A stretch of 64,000 nt of DNA from Morella rubra. Lineage: Eukaryota; Streptophyta; Magnoliopsida; Fagales; Myricaceae. Below the pieces are notes generated by a model. It ran no database searches and had not been told where the DNA came from. It saw only the letters and a program-made list of their open reading frames with translations. The DNA lies in contig CM025855.1 of the NCBI GenBank assembly GCA_003952965.2, positions 6,214,383-6,278,382 of the forward strand, written 5' to 3'. Shown here piece after piece: positions 1-12,700 of the stretch (within the stretch, counting starts at the first letter, position 1; each line of letters opens with the position of its first letter). A program made the translations under genes and the position numbers.

Positions 1-3000
1 TGGTATTTTTTATCAAAATTCTAGACCAAAATGATAATATTATCGTTAACATATTTTGTATATGTTGAGGATATGATTGTTAATTCATTAAGTCATCGAA
101 TATTATTATTAGATAAATGATGCAAAATGTAACATTGGTAGTATTGGATGGTGTAATGTATTAAAGTGGATAAGTTATGATGTAAAAGATTTAAATTTAG
201 TAATTAGAGAGTGCAATATGTCAAAATTGATAGTTTAAAGTGTATTGTGTAAAAATCTATACAATTTATTGGCAAAAAGTATATTTTCCTTATATATATA
301 TATTATATTATATATACGCGCATTACAAGTTCACCTTGCTTCCATCACCCTCATGCCACAAAGTGTGGCCTCCGCGCGCTATGTAGTGAATGTCCAAAAC
401 TGCATTCTGCATGAGGCATAATACAAATTGACATAGAACACTTTATTTTTAAATAGTTTTTTTTTATTTTTTTTCAAAAAGAGACAAAATAAGCGATTTC
501 GCTTAATATATTTGCTGCTCTCTTACCCTTAGCGTGGACAGGGCAGCTTCTTAAATTACTAAGGCATAAGGGGAAAAGTACCTAATTAAACGTCTCTTAC
601 TTTTATACATTTTTAATGATTAAATTATATTCTTCTCACTTGTGGCAACTAGTTTTTTAATATAATATGAAACTAATATGATCATAACAGGCCAGTCTCT
701 TAATCTGTCTTCTTTTGGAAGGAAATTCATAAGGTCATGACTTTCCCAACAAAAAAAACATTCATATAGACAAATGTACATTATTTGTTACATAATCTGA
801 TTCTTTAGCGGGCTTTAAGCAAGCCTCTGGGTTTTTTTTTTTTAAAAACTAATTAGTAATTAAGCCTCTTGGTTGTTTACCCAATAAGTTTGCCCCTAGT
901 GCACGTTTGCTCTGATGATCTCTCTCTTATTAGGAATCATATCTGACTAGTGACTTCCTAATTAATTAAGAGAGAGAAAATCAGATGATCCTATGATCGC
1001 GATGCGACATGAATAATGGACAACCAATTGTATGGTTATTTTGTGCGTACAACTCTAGCAATATACTCTAATTATTAACCACAGAAACCCGACAAAATTG
1101 GGTTTTACTGTTTATAGTTCTAACCTTTAACATTTGATTTAATATTATTCATCAAATATTAAATATTTCAAATGCAAGATTCCTCTATACTTTTGAGTGC
1201 AACCTTGAATTAACACATAGAATTATTACTCGTACATGGCATGAAATGACATTCATAGAGGCACAAAGTCCTTGTGATTTGCAGCTTCGCAGGGAAACAT
1301 ATAAAATTATATAGTAGTCCAACGCAGTGAGTTTAGATAAATTACCAATTCCACTATCAATTGCTTAGCTTCGGAAAAAAAAAAGCTAAGAAAGCTTATC
1401 ACGAGCAGTACTATTCCGTGTGGTTTCTGTAAGTTCCAACTCTAATAATATCCCTTCAAACAAAGAATTGCAATTTCAATCGGACCGGTATCCTCTGCAA
1501 TTCGGTCAGGGGATCCTCATCCATTTCAAGATTCCAAGTACCAAAAGCTTTTTGTCACTGGGGTGCTAGCAGTGACACTAGTCGACGCTTGGGCATTCTC
1601 ATCTACTTCTCTAAATAATTACAGTACTCTCTGAGGAAAAAAAAAATAATAATTACAGTACTCTGAAGATGGGTGCCCCACTTTAAAACCAAGGATATGT
1701 AGAAGAGAAGAAAATTAAGCAGGCTGACAGTGACAGAGAACGACCAAAACATACGGTTTTCAAAATTAGCCTGCAGAAGCTAGGGAACCTGAGAAAATTA
1801 GGTTGGGGTGTCAGGTGGAGTATGGAAACCGCTTACAAGTCCGAACTCTACATGTGTAAAGGCCGTGGCAGTGCTATATGCACAAACCTTTTGCACTGGA
1901 AGTCGATCGGAGCTCTGCACATGAGGGGCTTATAACAAGAATAGTTTGGAAGCAGCTACGTGTCCAGTTCTTTTCCGAACACGATTTTGTTGTCGTGCGA
2001 ATCTTAATGGTAGGAGGAGAATTGTATGAGTACATGTGCGAAAGTATTAGGAACTGAGTTTCTGCAGGGTTAGGGTTATACTACCAAGAGCTAGTAAACA
2101 TAGGTTTTTGGACTGGGATGCATCATGCATGCTAATGTATGTATGTATATATATATAAACACACCTACGCCGACAGTATATAGCTTATTTTATAAGACGA
2201 TATTATTAAATTCTTGTCGCTAAACCATTTACATCTATTTTAATCCCAGAACTACCAGTTAAAGATACAGTGCTATTTTTTACTGAATTCCAAATATTCT
2301 GACATTACTGTGTAAAGCACAGTATCAGCATTATTAAGTAGACTGCCTTAACATAGTACGGCAAGCCTAACTAGGCTCGTCAGTCTTACCAATCAAATTT
2401 TGGGTTTGAGGAAACCTAAGAAGTATGCTTATGTTATGGGTTGTGTTTGAAGTATAAAATTTTATATTTTTTAAAATTTTAACATAATAAAAAATTATAA
2501 TATAATATATCTTTTTTTATTATATCATTATTTTTATTATAATAAATATTAAAAATCATCTCTCTCCTCACTTTTTCACCAAATTTAATACTCTAAAATT
2601 TTAATTTCTCTAAACTTTTAACAATCAAACACACCCTATATATAATATAAAGTAGGCTACCTTCCATTTCCAGCCTCCAGATGCAACATCACCCACCCTT
2701 TTCTTCTTGGAAATACTGGTACTACAAAATGGTGGCAAAGCCTAAGCTAATTGGTTGTGTTACCAACTTGGTTGATTGTGTAATTTTCTAACAGCAGATC
2801 CGATAACCCGATTCCATATCTTTTGTTTTTAAAGGCCAAGTTCTAACCAATTGGGAAGAGATCATAGCAAACAGAAAAAAGAAAGGGGAAAAGAAAAATC
2901 AAAGGAAGGAAAGCAAGAAAGAAAAAGAAACCTAATACTGTGCATGAGAACAACATTTTAATGGACCCGACAACTACCGGGCAGGTGGACAGCCTGCTCA

Positions 3001-6000
3001 ATCACGTTTGATCACGCGGACTTATAGTTAAGCAATGACCATATATAATTTAACTGGATAATGGGTCAGTGAGTATAATGAAAACTATGGCTTAGACTTT
3101 GATTGGATTATGGTGACTAAGATATGAAAAGATAGTTGAACACTCAAAATTTGGCCTTGGGTATTTTGCATATAGATCAAGCTTTCTTTGGGGGGCGACT
3201 TCTGCCACTAGGGTTAACCCAAGTTTAAGATAGAGATTCGATTGGTTTTTGGAAGTGGATGTCCATGTCGGTTAATGCAATTGATGGGTCTATGTCCAAC
3301 CCACGGCTAATATTAATATCATATTCAAGGAAAAGTTGCGGCAATCAGTTTGATTTTCTCAGTTCCGCCTTACCAACCACCAAGAGTTGTACTTTTCTAG
3401 TGTACACACATATGTCAAAAAGCCTTAAAGAAGGAAAATAACTTTTTCAGTGCACAAGTTTTCAGATACATGATTATGCTTGCACAAACCTCTCCTTTCC
3501 TCTCTCCGGCCCTAAATCAAACCAAAATCACCAAATCTTCGAAAAATATTGAAGAAGTCAAAAGAGGAAAAACCAAAAGCATCTACGAATTAAAAGATCT
3601 GTCTCCTAGTCGAATCCATATCAAAATTTCCCTCTTAGATAAAACCATTCTTATATTGCCTGTTGCCTCAATGCAAGCATCAGCACGCGGCCATCTCGCA
3701 AATGGAACAGCTAGCCAAAACTTCCATTTCTGCTTTCCATGATCACGCAAGATGATGCTTAAAGTACCTATTTTGTGTTATACTATACCACTTCTAAACC
3801 TCACTTTGCACCGAAAGAAGAAACCATTTTCAGAGTACCGGCCTGCCCTTTTGACCCCCTTTTTTTGGGTCTGTTTTATGAGATTCTAGGAATAATTCTA
3901 GAATCATGCAGTTGGTATGCTTGCTTGGCATGCATTATATATTATGGATTTCATGCTTACACGTAAGCTTTGTTTCGCCCACGAGACTCGAGCCCTTTAT
4001 TAGTTGCTGATTTAAGAACCACATTTCTGAGAAGCCATTACTCAACATTACAATAATCCCCCAACAATATCTCTCTCTTAAATGAATATTCGTGTTCGGA
4101 TAGCCACCAACCTTTTAAACAATAAGAGTAATTAACCTCTTAATTGTGCGAGACAATGAAAGATTTTGGTGTTTGACTCAACACTAGAGTTGTGTCAGCT
4201 CAGCCAATCAAAATGCTGAATTTCAAACAGTTGGGCAAGACTGCTCTTCCTGTGAACGGTCCCACACATTAATCTTTCACCTCCAAGTCAATACGCTAGG
4301 GTGAAAAGATCAATGATGCATCAACAATTAATCAAGGGGTTAGTTGGAGACTTGGAGTGACTGGAGTCTAGCTAGAAACCCCAGCTGCTACCAGATCTGA
4401 TGCATATTTCAATCCTAAAAGAGAAAAGTTTCTTGCATCTTCAAATCTTTTTCCTTTTTTTTTCTCAAAATAATTACTTATTTAAAGATTCTAAGAATTA
4501 CCCAGGCGAGCATCATGCAGTGAATCTTCTTATAATGTCCCCAAGTAAAACAGATGAAGAGATTAATTAAGCAAGGTTAGACAGGAATAAAAAAGTATTC
4601 ATCTATTCAATGGAATAGGACAATATTTATACAAACTAGCAACTTTACCGATTCAAGAGCCATCTTCAGTGTCCGTCTCCCTTGGTTCGTATTTATATAT
4701 TTCACATATTAATTGGTTGATGTTCTAATTTTTGATTCAGTTGGTATTTTAATATATGTATATTAACTTCCTAGAATTTACTTGTGTTCTACAAATATCA
4801 ATACATAATTATAGTATATACAAAATAAATTGGTTTTATATATAAGGTTTTTCATATTGTGAAAAAACAAAAAACAAACAAAGAATTACCAAGAGGTCAA
4901 GTCATGCCCGCGGTTGTTTGGAGTCCAAATAGCTCTACTTAGCTACCCTAATCACATTTTCATCGGATACTCAACGAAGAAAAACTCTTTACTCACCTGC
5001 ATCTTGGATATTCCAACCACTTTCCATATTGTCCTAAGTCTTTGCGCCATTTTCCGAAGTCGCTGGCAAATGACCCGGCCTTAGAGATCTAACATATATA
5101 CTATATAACCAATGCACTCCTATCTGGTTGTTCGCAATTGTTCCACGGTCAAGCTAAATCGAAGAAAATTGAAGCAGCAAGAGTGCTCATGATAACATTA
5201 AAGGGTTGAAAAAAAAGACTCAACGTTAAAAAAGTATTTACACAATTAACCACCTCATCAGAGAGCTGCACTGTTACTTATATGTATATATATAAACTCA
5301 TGGCCCAGATGGAGTAGGAACAACATTGATGAGTGATGACCACTTTGGAAGGGCCTAGAAACTTGGAAAAAACACCCTAGAGTCACCACAGAAATTAAGA
5401 GGCAAACTGAATTTCTAGGTCAAGGAGTATGTTAGCTAGATATCCCAATTTTGCACTTCAATTTTGGGTACTGTTTCAATGCATGTGCTAAAGAATACAA
5501 CAATATCATGAAGACAGGATGAAGATAATTAATACTTAGATTTCTATTTTTCAGGACTCGAGAATTAGCCTTACGATGGGTAGGCAAGTTTTTTTTTTTT
5601 TTTTTCCTTTTCTAAAACAAGAAAAGGAAAACAATATATATTATGTGAAGTTGTTGGAGCATTTAAATGGTAATATTCTCTTTAATTATGGATCTCATCT
5701 ATAATGTGTTCTGTCTTATTATATTAAAAAAAAAGCTTGTTATATCTTTTTTGAGTTTGTACTTCAATATTTACTAAAGAGAGAGAAAAAAAAGACCATA
5801 AAATATTATTGACTATCATGAAGTTAAAGAAATGTAGAAATAATTGCAAGTATTACTTTCATTGTGATGTAGAAGAGCCAAAAGCCCATGTCATGTAGGG
5901 CAGTATATGTCTTGGGTCAACAAGCCAATTCACACTAAAAATGGAATATATATAGCCATGAGGACTCTATTATCTTTAACTTTGTTAATGGAGCTTACAA

Positions 6001-6600
6001 GCCACAAGAACCCTAATGGCTTTAGACATGAGTCTAGCCACTACCAAATTTTTCATGAGCAAATAAAGAAATGGAGGATAATATTTCACATACTAGCTAG
6101 GTCTAGTAGATTATGCTATTTTAGGGTTTTTCCGAAGAGCATAAGATTCCAATATATAAAACTCACCCAAAAATGTACAAGCACTAGTTGGTTTGGGCTC
6201 AATAAATTTCAACCACCACCTCAAATATACTAAATTAGGGAAAAAATTTCGACCTTTTCCATTTCCTTCTTTGTACTTCTTTGATCGAAAAGGAAGCTAA
6301 CACTAAAAATCGAATCTCCAATTTTCTCCTTGGCTCACAGAAATTTCATATTCTAAGCTCCCACTGTCTCTGATGGATTTTTCGTTTGGGAGTGTGTATA
6401 AAAAAAGAAGAGCATGAGATTTTTGAGAAAGTAAAAAACCTGCAAGGATTATGGTTAATGAGAGATGGCGATGTGCTATCCAAATTCACTTCGTTTAAAA
6501 AAAATAAATAATTGTGGAAATGTACAAGATGTCAAGATCCGGCTTAGGATGATAAACATCAGCTGATCTCAGCTAAGCGAGCCCCCTAAGCCAGTTAAAC
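1..6600. other. AT-rich intergenic region, no gene recognised
   Basis: This stretch holds only short chance ORFs (the longest about 108 codons at 5907-6233, plus strand) with no recognisable domain and no coding-like continuity. It is AT-rich, with short A/T runs and small TA tracts (for example near 290-315 and 2146-2157). One MITE-like element is annotated separately. I found no tRNA, rRNA or known miRNA sequence. The part nearest 6600 probably contains the 3' UTR of the minus-strand zinc-finger gene. Confidence 0.6.
2438..2636. mobile_element. MITE-like element with hAT-type terminal repeats
   Basis: The left end reads GGGTTGTGTTTGA and the right end, reverse-complemented, reads GGGTGTGTTTGA, giving terminal inverted repeats of about 12 bp. 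The roughly 175 bp between them are nearly pure A/T and non-coding. The GG-TGTGTTTG terminus is common in plant hAT-type non-autonomous elements. I could not see a clean 8-bp target duplication, so the exact ends and the superfamily are uncertain. Confidence 0.45.
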
Positions 6601-6682
6601 CGCTATCTCACTGCAAGTCGCCAAGTCCAAATCCCAAACAAATGGCGCTTAACCATCTATGGAAGCCGAGTCGAGCCGCAAT

Positions 6683-7399
6683 TCATGGAGCAGCCGGCGC
6701 AAGGCTAAGATGCAAGTCTAAGCCCAATGCATCGTCAAAACTAGGCCCCCCATCCCCTTTCGAGAATCTGCTCAATGAAGGCCCATCGGTCCTTCCATGG
6801 GCCCGGGCCTGTACTACCTGCGATCCCATCGTCAATGCCGACGAATCCCCTACGGCGCCGGCGCATGATAACATCCCTGCACTTCTTCCAACCGTACTAG
6901 CACTAGTAGCGGGTCCGGTATTCGTTGTGAACACGCTCCCATGAGAGACGTGGAACGGCGGCGCCGCGCGTGGAACGTATACCCATGACTGCTGTCCCCC
7001 TGCCGCACCAGCCGGGACCACCACGGTACCGGCAGGGGCAAGGAGGTGAGGCGGCGGCGCGAAAGCTGATATGATGGGGTTCCTAACGTATGCTACGGCG
7101 GCGTTCCGCGTGGCTTGCATCTGGGCCCTCTTGAGCTGTTGCCTCTCTTTCTTGTGAGCGTTTTGGTGGCCACCGAGGGCCTGTGAGTTAGCGAACTCCC
7201 GGCAACAGTACTGGCACTCGTATTTCCGGTCTCCAGAGGGGGGGAAAGCGCCTGAATCCGACGACCCAGATGGGGTTTTAGAGGAGTCGACGGGCTCTTC
7301 ATCATCTTGGACGTTGAAGCCGAAGAGCTTTAAGCGTGTTGTGGTGGTGGCGGTGGGAGAGTTAGCGCTTGGTTTAGTCTGGTAGTCTAGCTCTGCCAT
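6683..7399 (-). CDS. Single C2H2 zinc-finger protein with EAR motif (GIS/ZFP5/ZFP6 type)
   Basis: This intronless gene encodes 238 aa. There is one plant-type C2H2 finger at residues 62-82 (C-x2-C ... H-x3-H) with the plant hallmark QALGGH. An N-terminal RLKLFGF block (22-28) and a C-terminal EAR repression motif LDLHLSL (227-233) are both typical of the Arabidopsis GIS/GIS3/ZFP5/ZFP6/ZFP8 group, which acts in gibberellin- and cytokinin-dependent trichome and root-hair initiation. It is expected to be a nuclear DNA-binding regulator that recruits TOPLESS-type co-repressors. I chose the start at 7399 (MAELDYQ). The frame is open further upstream to 7729, but a TATA box lies at 7495-7502, so the extra codons fall in the leader and promoter. 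The middle of the protein is rich in Ala, Pro and Gly. The family call is firm; which member it is orthologous to is not settled. Confidence 0.9.
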   Translation of the reverse strand: MAELDYQTKPSANSPTATTTTRLKLFGFNVQDDEEPVDSSKTPSGSSDSGAFPPSGDRKYECQYCCREFANSQALGGHQNAHKKERQQLKRAQMQATRNAAVAYVRNPIISAFAPPPHLLAPAGTVVVPAGAAGGQQSWVYVPRAAPPFHVSHGSVFTTNTGPATSASTVGRSAGMLSCAGAVGDSSALTMGSQVVQARAHGRTDGPSLSRFSKGDGGPSFDDALGLDLHLSLAPAAP

Positions 7400-7494
7400 G
7401 TGCGTGTGTGCTGGGGAGGGAGGCAGAGAGACAGAGAGACAGAGGGAGAGAGATGGGAAATGAGGATGTAAGGGAGTTGTTGCATGTGTGGGGG

Positions 7495-7502
7495 TATATA
7501 TA
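7495..7502 (-). promoter_or_regulatory. TATA box of the zinc-finger gene
   Basis: TATATATA lies about 96 bp upstream of the chosen ATG at 7399. Transcription would start roughly 30 bp downstream, leaving a short CT-rich leader. This supports the downstream ATG over the upstream in-frame one. The boundaries are inferred; no transcript is available. Confidence 0.6.
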
Positions 7503-8772
7503 CAGAGTAAAAAGGGCACGATAATGTGTACACAGTGGGGAGAGAGAGAGAGATGGTTGCGGACATCCCAAGGAGAAGAAAGTGTGTAATTTTGGGAACA
7601 CGACCCAAGAACACTCCGGGACCCCAATCTATATTTTACTTCTCTCGCCGATTCTTTCTTTCCATTTTCTCTATTGTTTATGGTTAAATTGCCAGATTGC
7701 CCTCTTTTGCTCTTAAAATAATGACCCATTTGGTCGTTTTATAATTCTGATTGTTAACCCATTTGATCAATAATTATATATCGGTAAGCGTACTGTTCAA
7801 TGGAGTGGTGATGGGCTTGGGCATGGAATGCGATGCAGAGAGTATTGTACCGGGTCGAAGTATTAAGATGATTGGGGCTGTCTACTGTCTACTGTTGGAG
7901 TCAAAGCCTCGTTTCTTTCTCTGCTGTGCTTCTCATACGGAGAAGCGTTAGGGTCTGATAGCCAACAGTGCACTTTCACAGATTGGAGGAATCAAAATTC
8001 GTAGCATCTGCTGAATTAGCAGACAAACAACTAACTCACCATCCACAGGTCTAATAGTGACATTAAGTTTCACCCAATCCAAAGCCGTTTCATTTTTCCG
8101 ACACTAGCTAGACTACTAGCCTCTCGGGAGACAGAGATCGAGAGATTAAGTGGAGTTTTTTTTCCACCTTTGTCTACCAAGTTGGGGAAGTTAGTGCAAT
8201 TAGGACGAAAAAAGGGGATGATATAGACCTAAGACCACTCTTCTTTTCTCACTTTTTCGTCTTTCTTTTGTGGACGAATAAGCCACTCGCAAGCTTCCCT
8301 CACTGAATGTACAGATATTGGTAAGATGATCGCTCGGTAATTTACATAATTTGTTGGATCAAACGAGAACAAATTCGGCCTACAGAATATGCTCTCTATT
8401 CAAACTCAACTGATGTGGGGGAAGTAAAATAAGAACTCGACACCTCCAAGCCACTGCATGCAGGACACGTACATCCCTTTAATAATATTAATGCTGTTGC
8501 CGGACTTCTGTACATCATTGGTGGAGAACCCATCTTCCATTAAATCAATTAGAGACATCATTCACCGGAGGAAAAAGAAAAATTAGATACATCATTCAAT
8601 GGTAGGGTGCTTTTGTAATCTCATGTTGGTAACCTCAAGACTCTGTGGACCAAACCCGAATGAGCTACCGTGAACCCCATGTCTCTGTTCCTGAAGGCTA
8701 CTGCTAGAAAATGCCCGAAACTTCGTTTACTTCCTCTTTCCAGTTTGATTTCCCATCTTTGGTCCTCCCCCT

Positions 8773-8816
8773 CCCCCCCCCCCCCCCCCCCCCCCCTCTC
8801 TCTCTCTCTCCAACGT
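8773..8816. repeat. Poly-C run followed by (CT)n
   Basis: A run of 24 C at 8773-8796 passes directly into a CT dinucleotide tract. The minus strand therefore carries a 24-G run, able in principle to form a G-quadruplex. Such runs are also length-unstable in sequencing, so the true length may differ. Confidence 0.85.
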
Positions 8817-9674
8817 ACGTTGTCTTGGCTCAATCTTAGGAGCCGACACCGGTACCCACTACCAACACCCTAACTCGGTCTCTCTCTCTCTCTCTCAAAG
8901 TCAAAGTGTCCATGCATGCAACACTTTCGCATTATCCACAGGGCCCTAAATCAGAGAGATAAAGAATCCAGATCTAACACCGTCAGTCCCACTAATCACT
9001 TCTGGATGGCCCACGTGTCACCATCGGCATTTACCTTGCATATCTAGCATTAGATACGCATGTTTATGTCTTCCAATCCTCTTACTCTCTTTTTCTAATA
9101 TGATGGCAGTTTTGTGAATAAAGTCAACAAGGGAAGCTGGGCTATAAAAGGCACAGAGTTAGCTTGTTTGAAAGGGTATATCATATGAACGAGATCGGGT
9201 ATCATGCATATGAATGAATGAATGAATGTTCAGGTGTGTTTACAACTTACGGTTCGGAGCCCACCATTACGTGTTCATGATGATGAATAATTGTTTAGGA
9301 TGTTTGCGTGATTGACGTTGAAATCTATTCTATATTGTTTTCCTTTCTTTGGGAGAGATCTCTCCGAATCTTACTAACTACGAGAGAGAGAGAGAGACTG
9401 GGAGCTTTGGTTTTGTAGTCTCCCACTTAATTAAAGAGCATAATAATATGTCTTATTGCTATTTCAAAAGCTCTTTCCAAAGTCTTCATCACAACTCCAA
9501 ACATGACCCACCTTGTCTCCTCTGTCTCAAGTGTGTTCTATTCAAAGCCTTTCACTTGGTCAAATTTTCCCATATATCCCCATGATCTGGATCTTCTTTG
9601 GAGGTGAAAGCTTTTATCCTTTTCGACCGTTAGATTTCATGATTAATCATGAGTACCCACCGCGAACAGGTCAT

Positions 9675-9725
9675 TCTATCTATCTATCTATCTATCTATC
9701 TATATATATATATATATATATATAT
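9675..9725. repeat. Compound microsatellite (TATC)n(TA)n
   Basis: About seven TATC repeats pass into about twelve TA repeats. It is a simple-sequence repeat between genes and probably polymorphic in length. Confidence 0.9.
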
Positions 9726-12700
9726 CACAGCCTTATAAGACATAGGTAAATCAGATCATACTCAAGCTTGTCGATCATGGCGGCCAGCGGTCGGTATCAG
9801 TTATTTTAGATACTAGCTACTTCTCTATTTTGGACTAAATTTATTCATGTCAATTTGTTTTAGGTAAAGGAATGGTTGTGATGACCCATCCATGTATGAT
9901 TAACGTGGGACCCAAAATTTTGAAGTCCCTAACATGGGATTATTGGTGGCCTGAAATAATTATGATGCACATAGATTTAGGACCTAGATTAGGATCTCAA
10001 TTCATCAGTATTGGAAAACGTTTTACTGAGGAACCTAACCCACCTTTTTCGTTTTATCTTGTGGATCCAATGATTTTGCTCTTTGGGTCCTTCTCGCTCA
10101 ATGGGAAGGTTAGAAAAACAAGAAGCTGGGGCCAGTACTATGGGGCTCAAGGAGTTGGTCTAAGCTCAGGGAAAAAGATTAACATGCACTGAAGTGACCT
10201 CAAATAAATGTGTATAGTCGTACTCGATCATAAAGGTTAAAAAAGCTGTTTTAGGGTTTCTGGGACCAGAGGTGGCCACGTAAATCCGCTTCTACTTCTT
10301 GGCTCCATCACATGTCATGTGAATTGGATTACATCTACTGGATTCAATAATAAAAGCTACTCTCAGAAGCTATTACCGTCATGTATTGATATACAGACAA
10401 CAGACAAGGTATGGATCTTGAAGGGTGATTCCGAACCAGAGGGATCAAGACATGAAAAGATTCTATTCTTTTCTTTCGTTTAAAAGGATGAGAAAACCAA
10501 TACAAAGAACTCAGGCTTTTCAATGCTAGTTGGAGCTAATTCCTACTCTTGAAAGTACTCCTGGTTCTCACACAAACAACAAACGCGATTGGACCAAACT
10601 GATCATAGTATATGTAAGTTGATAAATTCTAGACAAAAGAGAGTGAAGTAATATCTGAGGAGGCAGAAACTATCAATTGTTTGAGAGTGTGGATGGACGA
10701 CAGATCGCACAAGGTTATCTTCCGCTGATGTAGGATAATACATGTGAGGCTGCATCTGATTGGTCCCGCACTGTTTGAACAAACTCTGGTAGGTCCCGCG
10801 CACATTGGAGCACTTTGGGGCCACATGTGCCAGTTTTGAGGTAATGGCCCCACACGAGTAGCTATCAATCTTTCTCACTCGAAGAATTGAAGTAGGGTGG
10901 TGAGAGATTTGCCCAATCACGGTTGCCCAATCTCCTTGATTGATAAACAACTGTCTTCTTAAACAATGGGTATTATTTTGCTTCTCGTAAGCTTGTAATG
11001 GTTTCCACCATCTAATATAAAACACTTTTAGGGGCCTTATCATGCTTTATTTCTTTGTTGTTGATTGAAGTGATGCCGATATTATCGTTTTAAGATCGCC
11101 CGAATCGTTTTTATGGCCCACCAAGTTGTGGTTATCAAGGAAATTTAACCAATGAAACATACTAAATTATATTTAGCGATGGATTATTTGAGACATGATC
11201 CTATATCATATTGGAACTCCATTAGCTTTTCTGATCATCTTTGTTTCTTTTCGCAACCATTCCTTTGGAAGGATCCAAAAAGGATAAAAAGATAACACTC
11301 AATGTGGCTTAGTTTTCAAATTGAAATCCCTTTTATGGATATGTTCAAAGCACTGATAAACAACCCCAAAAAATGTGGGTCTGACTCAAATTAGCCCCTC
11401 CATGTACTCCAAGTGACACTACCTACTTCTTTTAAAATAAAAAGGTGGGAGGTTGGGTGGAGTTAGCTTTAAGTCATGTGAAATGACGCTCTTTCTCTCT
11501 CTCTCTCTGTGTCTGCAACTTCATTAATTTAATATTCCTCGAATAATAATCTAACATGGAGCTAAGCTTAGATCACAGTCTAGAATGTCTACATTTTAAT
11601 AAAAAGCATAGCTAGCTGCGAATTCCATGAAAGCTTTTTAAAGTTTTAAAAAATGCACAAATGGAAGTCCCGCTGAAATGGGTTTGGAGAAGGAGCTTTG
11701 GTCAATCAATGAGACAAACTATATGTGCTTGGCTTGCTAATAAAGTGAGAGACACTCGGACGGTTCCATAAACACCCACATTATATCTAACCCAAAGCCA
11801 CACATAGTTGGGGAACACCTGCACATGACATGACAAAAACTTATTGAAAATTCTGTTTGTATACTACAATAAACAGTTCCCTGTAGTGGCACAAAGTCTA
11901 ATGCCACATGGGGTATAGCTAGCTAAGCAGTCTATCCCCCTATACACCCATCTTTTCTTTTCTTTTCCTTTTGTTTAGAAGAAGCCCTATACACCCATCT
12001 GAACTTCATCTGTCCTCTAATTCGTTCTAGTTTTTCCCACAGAGCTTGTGATGAGCTGTTTCAATTTCTTTTCTCAGATTGGGTACGCGGGTGTGGAGAA
12101 GGTAGGTGGTAAACATATAGAGGAACAGAAATCATATATATTCCATTGCTTTCTAATTAAATTTTATGAATTTTTATGCACACTTCTTCTTTAACCTGCA
12201 GATCCTGCTACAACTTTTTCATTATTCTCCTTACTAGAAATCTCCTTATTGGATGTGTGTTCTGGTACTGATCAATAAAGTTTCAATAATATGCGCCCTG
12301 TGTTCTTTTTGGGGCTTCCTTGTGACATGCCTCACAAGAAGGAAACAAGGACAGTTATCCAGCTCTTTGCTCCCAAGAAGATAATTAAAAATAAGAAATG
12401 AAAAAAGAAAAAGGCCAAACTGAAACCTAATTAAAAAAAGACAAAAAAGGAAAGGAGTTGCCTTATGCCATGCACCTTTCGAGGCAATAGCCTATTACTT
12501 GGCTTGGGATGGGCGGTTGCCTGCAAAGTCAGCTTCCACATGTAAAAACAGTGGCGGAGTAGACTGAAACCCACTGAAACTGAACAGAGGAATCTCCCGC
12601 AATGAAATACAAGAAGAACCAATATTAATTTTTTTTTTTTTTATATATATATATACTGTGGGACTTGGTCTTCTGAGGAAAAGGGTTTGGCAGTACTTCC

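Noticed and set aside
5907-6233. 108-codon plus-strand ORF
   Set aside because: No similarity to any family I know and no supporting signals.
6642-6944. 100-codon plus-strand ORF
   Set aside because: It is antisense to the GC-rich 3' half of the zinc-finger gene, with no domain.
7400-7729. In-frame upstream extension of the zinc-finger ORF (110 extra codons)
   Set aside because: It runs through the TATA box and CT-rich leader, has low-complexity Ser/Leu/Pro composition, and the family starts at the MAELD-like position.
9872-10192. 106-codon plus-strand ORF
   Set aside because: No domain; an isolated open frame in intergenic DNA.
10603-11043. 146-codon minus-strand ORF
   Set aside because: No recognisable motif, no splice or promoter support, composition like random sequence.
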